From NCBI GenBank assembly GCA_019054805.1, contig JAHQIY010000014.1, forward strand, positions 496,001-560,000: a stretch of 64,000 bases of DNA. The letters run 5' to 3'. Position numbers and translations under genes: made by a program. The stretch's first letter is position 1; every line of letters starts with the position of its first letter. Positions 1 through 10,785 of the stretch are shown here, in pieces. Source of the stretch: Brachionus manjavacas (taxonomy: Eukaryota; Rotifera; Eurotatoria; Ploima; Brachionidae). A model generated the notes under the pieces. The model saw only the letters and a program-made list of their open reading frames with translations. It made no database searches and had not been told where the DNA came from.

Positions 1-150
1 TTTTTGAATATTTATGTTGATTAAAGATCTAAGTGAGGTGGTTGAAAAAAATGTTATTATTGATGTTTTGGCGGGGAAGTTGCCTACGTGTCATTAGATA
101 GACATGAATAAATGAGAGAGAGGCTGTTATTTAAATAATTTATTTTAGAA

Positions 151-3100
151 TTATATTTTTAGATTTGTTGTGGAATCGGAATCGACTAGAGACGCAGTGC
201 TGGCATTACGTGGCTTTGAGCTGATTGCTCTCAGACTATTTTGAGCTGGTGATAAATGACTGGGTTTTTGCTTCTGTTGAGATTTAAATTGTGAGTTTTT
301 GCCAATGGGTTTTTTCACTGAGTTCAGCTTGGTCAAAAATTCCTCATTGATTATTTGCTCGTCATTAAGCAATACTGAATAAAATGGCTTGCCATCTGAT
401 TTTATATCTTTAAGAAAAGTTTATTTAAATACATGCCAGGAAATTAAATGATTTATTTAAATAAATAGACACTAGCATTCAATTTTGCGATGACACATGG
501 AATTTACGCAAGATTGTAATGAAGCAATTGATGCATTTAGATGCAAAATAACTAAAAAAAATGTTGAGCAAGTAAAATTATTTGGTCAGAAAAAAGAATT
601 TTATTTAGAAAAATAAATTTTTAAACCAAATCTAAAGTACGATTATTTATATTTTTTTTATTGTATACTTAAAAAAATTATCTCTGTAACAAGTAAGCTA
701 AAAAAATTAAAAAATAATATCGGCGAAATGTTTTCTTGGATCATTAATTGCCTGCATTTTTTTTTAAATTGTAAAAATAACTAAATGACTCAGACTCAAT
801 TTCGATATACATAATAAAATAAATTTATCATAACTGAAGCAACTTTTAAAAAAAAAAATAATTCAATGATTTAACTTAAATCTTTAGAGATTGAAAATTT
901 TAGAAAACAAAAAGAATTTTTGTCAACTTTAAAAGAAAATGTGTTTCGAAAGGTTGAGTTAAATAACTTTAAGGGAAATATGACGACCGACAAAAAAATT
1001 AGTCGTTCAAAAGATTATTAATATGGTTTCATTTGATAACAAAATTTGTCTAAAATAATCAAGCAATTAAATTTTATTATATTTAAATATATAGCAATAC
1101 TTTATGAGTGCAAATCATCAGGTACGATCTTTATATGTTTTCACCCATAAAGAAATTGTTTTATTTAAATTTCTATCATAACACATTGAAAAAATATTTT
1201 TTATTTTCTAATTTATAAAAAATTAAACACTTAAAGAAATTTAAATTTTTAAGAGATCTGTTTCCAAAATTTAAGATTTAAAGATATGTTAATTTTAATT
1301 TAAATTTTTTTTATTTTAAAATAACCATATTGAAAGTTAATTGATAAAAAAATTTATTTTACTTAAAAAAAATAAAACCTCTTTTATTTTTTTAAATTCA
1401 TTTCCAAAGAATTTATTATCAATGAATCAAATAAAAAGGATATTTTTTTTAATATAATAAAAAATCATTAAGTAGAAAGTAAAACAATTTTCGGTTTTTT
1501 AAAAAAATTCTGAGCAAAAATAATTATTATTAGCACTAAAAATAATAAAATGAAGACTGGTTTGTTTCAATCTCTTCAAATTGACCAGCTTCAAATTTTC
1601 CAGGAAATCAAAAATTTATGACTGGAATTTTTCAAGAATCTTTTCCTCGTGGTATTTATAATTCTATAATAATTTTTAATTGAGAATTTTATTCATCAAG
1701 AATTTTTTTTCAATAATTTTTATGTTAAATTTGATTTTTTAAATGCGTCAAAAGACATCTCTCCATTTTTTGAATTAAAATTTATTAATATCTATTTTCT
1801 TTATATTTAGTAACGTAATCATCCGAATTGAGTGACATGTCTTTAAAATAGAGTACTCTATTTAGTGACATATTACTCAACACTGTTTAAAAAAAAAAAA
1901 TTAAAATTCAATTATAGTGACATGTAATAAAAAGTGAACACATTTTAAAACTATTAACAATTATTAAATCTTAAATAAAATTCTTTAAAAAATGTAAATT
2001 GAATTAACTTTGTTAAAGTCTGATGTTTTTTTTACATGGGTCAAAGTTATTCATTTTTTAAGACAAGCCATTAAAATTTTTTAAAGAAAAAGACTAAAAT
2101 TGATCAGATTGAAGCTTTTATCTCTGTCAGAGGTTAGGAGATCATATCAAAATATAAATCTTCAAGTCTTAGATACTTAACTTGAAAAAGATCCAATATT
2201 CAGTTTTTTAGTCAATTCTTTGATTTATCATTTACACCAAGTTAAAGGGTTGTAATTTTCAAAAGAAGTAAAGTACCATTTTTCTTTAAAGTTACTTTCC
2301 AGCATAATTGCTAGTAGGGACTGAAAAAAATTAAAGGCATGATTTGGCTCAAAAACAATACATTCTACTTTATTCAATGTGCCAATTATTTTTTCTCGGA
2401 TTTTATTTCAACCATTTTAAGATAAATTTTTGCTAGCATTTGTTACCAAAGATTATAAAAAAGTATAAAAAAAGAGACGAACACTGTTTTGGCATTGTGA
2501 ATTTTTATTAAAAATTCCAAAACAAAATTTGAATTCTTAAAAAAAATATGGCTTTTGAACTACAGATTTTTCTGTAACTTTTATAAGGTAAAACAAATAA
2601 TGTAACATTTTACAGTCCAATTTAAGAAAAAATTTAAATTAATGTTTCCCAATAAATTGATTTTTTTAATCAAATTGTATTTTAACTTAGAAGTGGTTTA
2701 ATTTTTTGTGTTTGAATTACAAAATGTATCCAATATTGAAATTTCATTGAAAAACTGCAATGTTTCAAATTTTTTTTTTCAGTGTCAAATAAAAAAAATA
2801 ATTTTAAGTTAATATTAGTGTTGGGTACGGTCAAGACAAATTGGTCCAATGCACGGTCATTTGCCCGGTCAGCCATTAGCGGTTTGCCACTTTAATTGAT
2901 ATTTTTTCGAAAAAATCTTTTAAATTTATAAAATTAAAGGTTGTCCTTGTCCGGCTAATGCGGACATGGTAACAGTTTCTGAAAATTCTTGCCGGTTAAG
3001 TGTCCGCTTGAACGGATCCTAACACCAGCATGCAAAAAAGAAAAAAACAAATTTTTTCAGGTCTAGTTGGGTCTAATTAGAATAGAAAGTTAAATGTAAT

Positions 3101-4968
3101 ATTAAAAATAAGATAAATGATGAATCTATGTTCCGCAGAGTCAAAGACTTGAAGGATGAAAAATTAATTTTAATTTTCTCCAATTTTTATTATTTATAAT
3201 TAAAGGCAAAGATTTAAGGAGAGAGCCCATTTGAGTATTTGCGATTTTTGAAAGGGTCCAGATCAGAGGATCAAACCAGTTTTTTAACTATTGAATACAA
3301 ATTCTAATCTAAATCTATAAATTTTTTTCTTTTTTTTTCTTTTTAATTAATTTTATTTTATTTTATTTTATTTAATTTAACTTAATTTTTAATTTTTATA
3401 TTATGAAGGATTTTTAGCTCGGTGCAGATAAACAAATAAATAAATAAATTATAAAAGTTTAAAGAGGAACTTTCAAAATTTTTTTCAAATTTTAAAATCA
3501 AATTCTTTTTTTCACTAAAGAGTTTAATTTCAAAAACGAAAATTAATTTAAAACTATTTTTTTATTTGAAACATCGCAGTTTTTCAATGTTTCAATTTTT
3601 CAATTTCAACAGTGGATACATTTTGTAATTCAAACACAAAAAATTATACCAAATGAAAAATAAAATTTTTACAATTGTAACGATGACAGAATTTTAACAT
3701 TTAAATAAAATAAATTTACAAAATGAAAAAAAAATCTGAATTGAATAGATCATAGAGACAAGAAATAAATAAATTCCAAAATATTGATATTTTGTTTTAT
3801 CACTAATATTTTCCTGTTAATAAAAATTAATCTTTTTTTGTTGAATTTAGTGAAACATATTTTGTTTCATGTTGTTTCATTATCAAATTTTAAAAAGCTA
3901 AATTTTAAGTTTTTATTTTTAAATTAATGAAAAAGAATTTTATTGGGAAAGTTTGTATGAAATTTCATAATCTCCATTATTTTTTGACTGAAGTTCGATA
4001 AAATATAATCAATTGATAGATGGTTAAATGATAAATTATTTGCCGATCAAAAGTTTATCAATATCTCAATATTAATTTATCCATTTGAATGGCAACTAAA
4101 ATTTTTGGAGATTTTTTTTAATTAGATTTACAAAAAAGAAACAATATTAAGCATTTTTGCAAAAAAGACAAATTATTGTCTAATATATTTTTACCCTTTC
4201 TTATTTAAGAATCATACTTCAATTTGCTCATCGGACAGAAGACTAAATATAAGTAAATAAAAGATCTTCTTCTATTATATAACATTAAGTTTTTTTCTAT
4301 TCCGTTTTTTGCCTCGATTTCAATTTAAAATTTGTCTTTGTTATGCAAATGAACATAAAATAATATTTATTAATAAATAAACTTAAGTTTACTTAACTTA
4401 TTTTTTTTATTTAATTAGAAAAAACATCTAATGATTTCGATTTATAAACCATTATCCTTTTTGTCTATAGTCATCTCTCAGCAAGCAATTATATTACTCT
4501 CTAGTACCATTGCTTTCTTAAATGGATGAATGAGAGAGAGAAATTATGTTATTTTTCAGACATCTAAAGGTCATCATATTGAAATTATCTATTGAACCCT
4601 TAGTTTAAAATTTGAGATCTACAATCAAATTTCTACAAATTGCTGTGGAAAAAAATTTAAAAAATTATTTTTTAAATTTTTTGAATTTTTAGATGAATGA
4701 ACTTTTTTTTAAGTTTCTTTACAAGCTTACTTTCAATTTTAACCAAGATGTATTTTTCTTTGGCTGCCAAAAAGTTGCTCCCATAATTAAATTTATTCTC
4801 GTGTAAATTTTTCACCTCTCCATTAAAATCTGCCAGATCGATGTCAATTTGGCTCTCTGATTCATTCAAATTTGCCAATTTTTTAATGTAATTGAGCAAG
4901 TGCAACACTTTACAATTCGAATTGACAAATGCCTCTTGGTTATCGCCAAATATGATCGTAAAAAACAT
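151..4968 (-). CDS. CXorf65-like protein, two exons
   Basis: Exon 1 is 4968-4731 and starts at ATG. It ends at a GTAAGC donor after 79 codons plus one base. Exon 2 is 407-151, follows an AG at 408-409 and opens with two bases that complete the split codon, so the joined product is about 164 residues. The first exon opens MFFTIIFGDN, continues with a VNSNCKVLHLLNYIK stretch and ends YILVKIE. The second starts IKSDGKPFYSVLLNDE and ends in a Ser/Lys-rich tail. This order matches the vertebrate CXorf65 family: a ubiquitin-like N-terminal fold, then a short segment with an F/L-rich 'LL..E' motif. The molecular role of the family is unknown to me. The matching phase and the conserved order on both sides of the intron support one gene. 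The 4.3 kb intron is long for this region, so a missed middle exon is possible. Confidence 0.68.
2815..3025. mobile_element. Short hAT-like MITE
   Basis: The ends read TTAGTGTTGGGTACGGTCAAG at the left and CTTGAACGGATCCTAACACC at the right, an imperfect terminal inverted repeat of about 20 bp. The AGTGTTGG start is typical of hAT elements. The inside is GC-richer than the surroundings and has further short inverted repeats (GGTCAGCC, GTCCGGCTAATG). No coding sequence is seen and no clear 8 bp target duplication was found. Confidence 0.4.
3310..3450 (+). repeat. LINE 3' end with AAAT tail
   Basis: A T-rich stretch is followed by GAAGGATTTTTAGCTCGGTG and an AAATAAATAAAT tail. The same GAAGGAGC..TAGCTCGGTACAG..(AAAT)n signature recurs at 14404, 24966, 25506 and 28867. 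It marks the 3' end of the commonest LINE family in the window. Confidence 0.5.
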
Positions 4969-6554
4969 TTTTTTCGTTGTTATAACAAATTAAAAAAATT
5001 TAGGTAAATTATTCTTTTTTAAAGCAAACAAAACTTAAATCGAAAAGCTCAGAACAATTAAATTCAAATGGCTTAACTTTAAAATTCCTCTTGAAGCAAT
5101 AATTTTGAGTCATATTTTTTGGATTAAACTTGTTTGCTCAAGCTGTAATATTTTTCTAAGGAAATAATAAAGTTAGCTTTATTTTTTTTGCTGGAGTTTG
5201 TCGAGCAAAAGCAATTAGAATTGAAAGTTTTAAACTAGAAATTTCAACTGTTTTCTCGTGTCAAATGCTTTTCCACGAGTCCGCAAATAACATTTCCAAG
5301 GTAACTGAATCCTTTTTTATCTTTTCAACTCAAGTTTATCATTTTTTTGTTTCACCTGGAAAATCAATAACAAAATAAAAACAAACTTTGCTCTATTCTT
5401 TACCAGTGTTTTGAATGAATCGAAAAATTCTTTGAAACTGTTCACTTTATTAGCTTAATTAATTTTTCAATAAATTTTTTATAATTGCTAAAATAATATT
5501 TTATCCTTCTTACGAAAAACAGAGCTCTCAAAAAATGCCAAATTATTTTTCAAATTTTATATAGAATTAGTTAAAGTGAAATTTAATTTTTAGCTGCATT
5601 AATAATTGTTATTTTTATTTGAAAAATATCCCATTTTTATTTTGAAATAGGTGTGATGTTTCTATTATTTTTGGAATTAAAATAATTTGAACCAAATTTG
5701 GAATTTCGTCTTTAAATGAAATTGAGAAAATTTATTTTACTCATTAAAACAAATTTCAATATAACAAATTATTTAAAATAATATTGTGACCAAAAAATTG
5801 GCCAGTTCTTTAAAAAATCAGAGAAAACAAGAAATTTTGAAATTCTTGAATAAATAAAGTCTTTAATACACCAAGTCAGCTTTAAATTTTTTATACCAAT
5901 TTAAAATTTTTTACTAATTACAAAATTAAGCTAAAATAATTTTTAGAATTAAAATTTCTTGTCGTTAAGACTGAATAATGGCCATCAATTAATGGACTGA
6001 CAAAAAAACTACATTTGATGACAAATAAATTAATTGACTGATAAAATAATGATTTGAGTGACAAAAATACTTTTTGAATGATTAATTAAAAAATAATAAA
6101 TAATAATAATAATTAATTAATTTTAAAATAAAAATCAAAATCTTGAAAAATGGCACCAAAATCGGAATGAAGTTCCAGATCATTATGACAAACCGTGTTG
6201 TCCAAATCTCATCATCAAGCTAGAGTCAACTATGAGACAACGTCACAATTTAAGCTCATTCCTTACAATATAAGAGAATTACATTATTAGAAAGCTTAAT
6301 TAGAACTAAAATAAAAAAAAATTAAAAAAAAACTATCTATAAAAAAGGTTTTTTTTTGTCAGTGAAAAATTATTAAATAGTAATCTCAATATGTTTATTT
6401 GTCAGTCGTTTAATTTTTTTCAGAATAATTAGTTTTTATAGTCAGTCAAAAAAGATTAAATTAGTCACCACTTTTAGTTATTTTTGTCATCTTAAAAAAA
6501 TTAAATCTTTCACCCTCAAAAAATTTAAGCCCTGAATAATTAGATCAAAAACTT
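4969..6554. other. Intergenic, AT-rich
   Basis: No coding exon was recognised. About 5955-6130 and 6400-6540 hold degenerate short repeats built on GACTGA/CAGTC words. A somewhat GC-richer patch at 6160-6260 was not identified. Confidence 0.4.
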
Positions 6555-6662
6555 TATACCATTAATGAGAATAGATAAAAATTTTAAAAATTAATTTTTA
6601 TTGTCATTAAGACTGAATAATTATATTAAATATCAAAAATATTTAATTAAAATAAAATTTTT

Positions 6663-6950
6663 TCAGTAAAATCCCGGATATGATCCATAGGATTGAGGTG
6701 AAGTTGGAAATGATGATTGAGCTGGGAAATATGAAAGTGGTGTTGCTTGAGCTGCACTGAATTGAGGGGTTGACCAGGCACCGGTTTGATCGTAGGCTGG
6801 ATATGATGGGCCAAAACTAGAGAATTGTGGAATTTGACCATATGATGGCTGAGCGAATGAAGCTGATGGGTATCCTTTTTTTGAATAAAATGAATTTTAA
6901 TTAAAGAATAATACTAATGATTTTTTTTTAGTTTTGTTACCGTTAAACAT
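6663..6950 (-). CDS. 73-residue Y/F/S/P/Q-rich protein, copy 1
   Basis: Exon 1 is only ATGTTTAACG (6950-6941). A 66 bp intron (6940-6875) runs from GTAAC to a T-rich AG. Exon 2 is 6874-6663 and ends in TGA. The joined reading frame gives MFNGYPSASFAQPSYG at the start and SYGSYPGFY at the end, 73 residues. The protein has one acidic residue, no Lys, Arg, His or Glu, about eight Tyr and eight Phe, and many Ser, Pro and Gln. This composition is that of a prion-like low-complexity domain. There is no signal peptide or membrane segment. I do not recognise the family. All four copies keep the frame, the 10-base first exon and the splice sites, which argues that they are genes and not debris. Confidence 0.7.
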
Positions 6951-7320
6951 TTTTAGACTGATATATTTTTGTAATTTTTCAATAAAAAATTTAAGGTTTT
7001 TATAAGCCAGGTCTGAGGTATTTGGTTGTAACTATTTATGCTCAATTCACTCATGCTTGGAATTTTGAACTTGAAAATGCTATTAAAAATTTGGAAATAA
7101 TAACCATTTATTTTAATTTTATACTAAGCAAATTTTATATTAAGCATGTATTTTATAAAGAATTTTTTGAATTTATTTTTTAATTAATCGACAAATTTTT
7201 TTGACATTATATTTTCCATATTTTAAATTAAACCTCAAGCTTGAGTTGATTTTCTTTCGCTTAAAAACAAGTTTCAAAAATTCTAAGTTCATTACAAAAA
7301 AAATAAAAATAATTTACCAA
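6951..7320. promoter_or_regulatory. Shared divergent upstream region, copies 1 and 2
   Basis: The 370 bp separate two start codons that face away from each other, so both promoters must lie here if the genes are transcribed. No motif was recognised. A short region near 7010-7070 is less AT-rich than the rest. The function is inferred from position only. Confidence 0.35.
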
Positions 7321-7607
7321 ATGTTTAACGGTAAAAAAAATCAAAAAAATCATTAGTATTATTCTTTAATTAAAATTCATTTTATTCAAAAAAAGGATAC
7401 CCATCAGATTCATTCGCTCAGCCATCATATGGTCAAGTTCCACAATTCTCTAGTTTTGGCCCATCATATCCAGCCTACGATCAAACCGGTGCCTGGTCAA
7501 CCCCTCAATTCAGTGCAGCTCAAACAACACCACTTTCATATTTCCCAGCTCAATCATCATTTCCAACTTCACCTCAATCCTATGGATCATATCCGGGATT
7601 TTACTGA
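7321..7607 (+). CDS. 73-residue Y/F/S/P/Q-rich protein, copy 2
   Basis: Exon 1 is 7321-7330, the intron 7331-7395 (65 bp; the donor is GTAAAA, weaker than the GTAACA of the other copies) and exon 2 is 7396-7607. The product is 73 residues and differs from copy 1 at a few positions: Asp replaces Ala in the YPSAS motif, Val replaces Ile in GQIPQ, and AQTTP replaces AQATP. It is one of four near-identical genes and lies head to head with copy 1. The function is unknown. The low charge and regular spacing of aromatic residues suggest an intrinsically disordered, self-associating protein; that is inference from composition. Confidence 0.68.
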
Positions 7608-7878
7608 AAAAATTTTATTTTTATTTAAAATTTTTGATATTTAATATAATTATGCAGTCTTAATGACAATAAAATATTAATTTTTAAAATTTTTATCTAT
7701 TCTCATTAATGGTTTTTATTGATCAAAAATTAAAACTATTTAAAAGAAAAAAACAAAATTAAATTTTTAAAATAAAATTTATAAATTCTTATTTAAAAAT
7801 TTACAAAAATACAATTCAACTCATATATGTTTCATTAAAAAAAAAAGCAAAAAATAAATTTAAAACTATTTTTATATT

Positions 7879-8592
7879 CTAGACTTCAACTTCTTGAGTC
7901 CATTCAATTTGAGTTTTACTTGCATCGCCAATTATTTTGTTAATACGATTCCATTCTCTTTCTTTTTCGTAATCAATATCAAGATTGAATCTAACTTTTG
8001 GTTTCTGACTTGAATTAGCCTGAACACTAGAATTGGCCAGTTCCGCACATTCGCTATTTGAAGACGCTTCATTCATTCCATGTTCATTATTCTTTAGGCA
8101 TGAGCTCTTTGTCTTCATTATAGAAAGTGGGGTTTTAGGATGTGTATTCAAATATTTTATCTGCGACTTATCAAAGCCTTCAAAGCCAAAGTCATCTTGT
8201 TCCTCGTTCAATTCAGCATTTTCGTCGCTTAATGAAGTGATTTCATTAGCGTTCGAATCACTTGAATTGTGAATGATAATGCCATCGAAGTCAGTGTTGC
8301 TCTTGATATTTTCGACAAATGTTTCAACGTCGGCATCGGAAGAAGTGTTCAGAAATTCATCTGAAATTGGTGATGAGCCGACATTTGGAAAGTTGGTCAC
8401 ATTTGCAAAACCTATGCTGCTTATTTCAATATCGTTCAGGTCAGTCGTTGAATCGAGACCGGTACTATCTAAATTTGTGTTGTTATTGCTATTATTTAGA
8501 CCGGAATCGACCGGGGAAGACATACGAATAAATCCATCTTCTACCAAATTTGAGGTTTCTTCATCGTCATCATTATCATTTAGGTGATCATG
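7879..8592 (-). CDS. Acidic disordered protein with KVRF motif, 3' exon
   Basis: An open exon of 238 codons including the stop is preceded by a TTTAAAG acceptor at 8593-8594. No in-frame ATG lies before Met at about 8523, so an upstream exon is expected. It is not seen between here and copy 3, and the first exon could lie beyond 9.7 kb. The protein is rich in Asn, Ser, Asp and Glu. Near the C-terminus it has KPKVRFNLDIDYEKEREW, a basic-hydrophobic cluster whose KVRF core fits the RVxF docking site for protein phosphatase 1. The tail (IEWTQEVEV) is likely structured. I cannot name the family; a PP1-interacting regulatory protein is one reading. The small-gene copies 2 and 3 flank it. Confidence 0.6.
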   Translation of the reverse strand, partial: HDHLNDNDDDEETSNLVEDGFIRMSSPVDSGLNNSNNNTNLDSTGLDSTTDLNDIEISSIGFANVTNFPNVGSSPISDEFLNTSSDADVETFVENIKSNTDFDGIIIHNSSDSNANEITSLSDENAELNEEQDDFGFEGFDKSQIKYLNTHPKTPLSIMKTKSSCLKNNEHGMNEASSNSECAELANSSVQANSSQKPKVRFNLDIDYEKEREWNRINKIIGDASKTQIEWTQEVEV

Positions 8593-8711
8593 CTTTAAAA
8601 ATGAAATTTATTTTTTATTTTGAAATAAAAATGAAGAAAAAATAAGATTGTGTTAAAATTTTTTTATTGTCTGGGAGACGAAGTTTAGTTTAAGATAAAA
8701 ATAAAATTTTT

Positions 8712-8999
8712 TCAGTAAAATCCCGGATATGATCCATAGGATTGAGGTGAAGTTGGAAATGATGATTGAGCTGGGAAATATGAAAGTGGTGTTGCTTGAG
8801 CTGCACTGAATTGAGGATTTGACCAGGCACCGGTTTGATCGTAGGCTGGATATGATGGGCCAAAACTAGAGAATTGTGGAATTTGACCATATGATGGCTG
8901 AGCGAATGAAGCTGATGGGTATCCTTTTTTTGAATAAAATGAATTTTAATTAAAGAATAATACTAATGATTTTTTTTTAGTTTTGTTACCGTTAAACAT
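8712..8999 (-). CDS. 73-residue Y/F/S/P/Q-rich protein, copy 3
   Basis: Exon 1 is 8999-8990, the intron 8989-8924 (66 bp) and exon 2 is 8923-8712. The product is 73 residues. It differs from copy 1 by one visible change, Asn for Thr in the AWSTPQ motif. It shares the AQATP variant and the whole intron with copy 1, which makes copies 1 and 3 closest relatives. The 3' flank is not shared beyond the stop region, so this copy ends next to a different sequence (GGGAGACGAAG). The family is unknown, as for copy 1. Confidence 0.68.
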
Positions 9000-9381
9000 T
9001 TTTAGATTGATAATTATTTAAAATTTGATGATCAAAAAGTACAAGATTTATAAATATTTATAGGTATAAATTTCAAGCATCAATAACTCTAAATTTTTAA
9101 TGAATAACTAGATCTAGCTTACTTTAATATTTCTCCTAAAAATATTTTCAATCAATCATTTAATTCTGATTAATGGAGCATAAGAATAAAAATAAACATT
9201 ACATCTAAAGGTTTTATAAAAAAAAATTCCTATATATTATTTAATTGGGAATTAATTTTTTTTCAAAAATCTAGCTTTTAATTTTAATTTTAAACTATTG
9301 ATGCTTGAAATTTATACCTATAAATATTTATAAATCTTGTACTTTTTGATCATCAAATTTTAAATAATTATCAATCTAAAA
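9000..9381. promoter_or_regulatory. Shared divergent upstream region, copies 3 and 4
   Basis: This region separates two outward-facing start codons. The first and last ~80 bp are inverted copies of each other, so the two genes would have identical proximal promoters. No named motif was recognised. Confidence 0.35.
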
Positions 9382-9662
9382 ATGTTTAACGGTAACAAAA
9401 CTAAAAAAAAGTTTTAATCTTTAATTAAAATTCATTTTATTCAAAAAAAGGATACCCATCAGCTTCATTCGCTCAGCCATCATATGGTCAAATTCCACAA
9501 TTCTCTAGTTTTGGCCCATCTTATCCAGCCTACGATCAAACCGGTGCCTGGTCAACCCCTCAATTCAGTGCAGCTCAAACAACACCACTTTCATATTTCC
9601 CAGCTCAATCATCATTTCCAACTTCACCTCAATCCTATGGATCATATCCGGGATTTTACTGA
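9382..9662 (+). CDS. 73-residue Y/F/S/P/Q-rich protein, copy 4
   Basis: Exon 1 is 9382-9391, the intron 9392-9450 (59 bp) and exon 2 is 9451-9662. The intron is shorter than in the other copies by a small internal deletion, but the donor (GTAACA), the acceptor and the phase are kept. The product is 73 residues and carries AQTTP, as copy 2 does. A silent change (TCT for TCA) is present in the GPSYP segment. The AATAAAA words after the stop are shared with copy 2. The family is unknown. Confidence 0.7.
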
Positions 9663-9952
9663 AAAAATTTTATTTTAATTAAATATTTTTGATATTTAAT
9701 ATAATTATTCAGTCTTAATGACAATAAAATATTAATTTTTTAAGTAATTTTTATCTAATTTTGAAATTAGTTTAAAAATATTATATTTGGATAAAAATAT
9801 GCTAAATTTTATGCTGGCTCAGTGGTTCAATCACTTTAAATATTCAAAAAATTTTAATTTATTGTTTCCTTTTTTTGCTTATGACTTAAAAATTGGTAAT
9901 TATTTAGTCATAATATTATTTTTATTAATCCATCTTTTTATTTAAAATAGTT

Positions 9953-10538
9953 GGGGCTGATCAATTTCATGACTAGCCGGTCTTATTTATTATCGGAAAA
10001 AAAAACCGCCATTTAAAATTTTTTTGAGAAAAAAAAAAAATTAATTTTATCAACAATTTTTTAGTTGTTTTTTTTTTGATGATAATTTTAAATTTAAAAA
10101 TTTTTAAGTATTTAAAATTTGATTTTGTTTTAAGTCATAACATGATAAAAAACTTTAAAAATTTACTAGAAAATGATGATGATAATGGAATAGAAAATAA
10201 AGTAGTTGAATTAGAATTAGTTTATAGATCAAGCCAGACAAATGATTTAATTCAAAGTGATTAGTTAATGAAGTCTCGACTCAAACTGAATGGTCTCCTT
10301 TTGTTGATAATCCAATAAATAAAATTTCAAAAAATGATAACATTGGTAAATATAATTTAAGAAGTAAAGACAAGAATTAAAATTGGACATGTTTTTCTTA
10401 ACGAGACTTTAAAAAAAAAGGTTCATAAAATTAATTCTTTTTTTCTCAAATAAATTTTGAGACCACCTGGTCTTTAAATTAAATGGCGTTTTTTTTCGAT
10501 AAAGAATAAGACCGGCTGGTCATGAAATGACCAGTCCT
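9953..10538. mobile_element. Non-autonomous TIR element, ~586 bp
   Basis: The ends are inverted repeats of about 90 bp with indels. They share CCGGTCTTATT and the adjoining CGCCATTTAA word, plus a second self-complementary word (TCATGACTAG / CTGGTCATGA). The interior holds a short ORF at 10076-10264 (62 residues, LENDDDNGIENKVVELELVY). A second reading frame starting near 10266 has VSTQTEWSPFVDN and ends KYNLRSKDKN before a stop at 10380. These look like the tail of a transposon protein broken by a frameshift. The superfamily was not identified and no target duplication was seen. Confidence 0.55.
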
Positions 10539-10785
10539 AAATAGTTTTCAGTTATTTTAAAATTTATTCAAGAAAAAGAAAACGATTTTTTTTTAAATCT
10601 TTATTTGTATTTCAAAATTAATTCTAAAATGTCCTAGAGTTATACTCTATGATTATATGATGGTTGTCCTTAGACTCAATGATTTTTAAGGTATTAAATA
10701 GAAGTCTTAAAAATGTAATTAGCTAAAAAAATCATTATGAAAAAGCAAAGAAAAATAATCTTTTTATTTCTTAAACACTTATGTA

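Larger units (their letters stand above)
2695..3650. repeat. Foldback repeat with ~95 bp arms
   Basis: The left arm (about 2695-2790) contains TTTGAATTACAAAATGTATCC and a TGCAATGTTTCAAA motif. Its reverse complement recurs at about 3555-3650 with small indels. The loop holds a hAT-like MITE and a LINE 3' tail with an (AAAT)n end at 3404-3450. The family is not identified. Confidence 0.6.
408..4730 (-). other. Long intron of the CXorf65-like gene
   Basis: No convincing exon was seen here. The stretch is AT-rich, with A and T runs. It contains a foldback repeat (about 2695-3650), a small hAT-like inverted-repeat element and a LINE 3' tail, all listed separately. Confidence 0.5.
6555..7715. repeat. 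Inverted repeat carrying gene copies 1 and 2
   Basis: Arms of about 395 bp (6555-6950 and 7321-7715) are reverse complements and contain an entire small gene each, with its intron and proximal 3' region up to the AATAAAA words. The 370 bp between the arms is not clearly palindromic. The arms are almost identical in the coding part, so the duplication is recent or the copies are being homogenised. Confidence 0.85.
8699..9680. repeat. Inverted repeat carrying gene copies 3 and 4
   Basis: The arms run from about 8699 to 9085 and from about 9298 to 9675. Each carries one small gene and, unlike the first pair, also about 80 bp of upstream sequence (for example AAGTACAAGATTTATAAATA and its reverse complement). 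The central spacer of about 210 bp is unique. The sequence could form a large cruciform. Confidence 0.85.

Noticed and set aside
2682-2876. 64-residue minus frame MADRANDRALDQFVLTV
   Set aside because: It lies across a MITE end and a foldback arm. Part of it is repeated in inverted orientation.
8033-8587. Plus-strand frames of 70-104 residues opposite the KVRF protein
   Set aside because: They are antisense shadows of a continuous minus-strand exon with a clearer composition and acceptor.
6647-9678. Four open frames starting MVKFHNSLVLAHHIQ, about 64-71 residues
   Set aside because: They are the shifted frame of the spliced 73-residue genes. The tandem Y/S/P frame joined to the ATGTTTAACG exon uses the same bases and has the better splice support.
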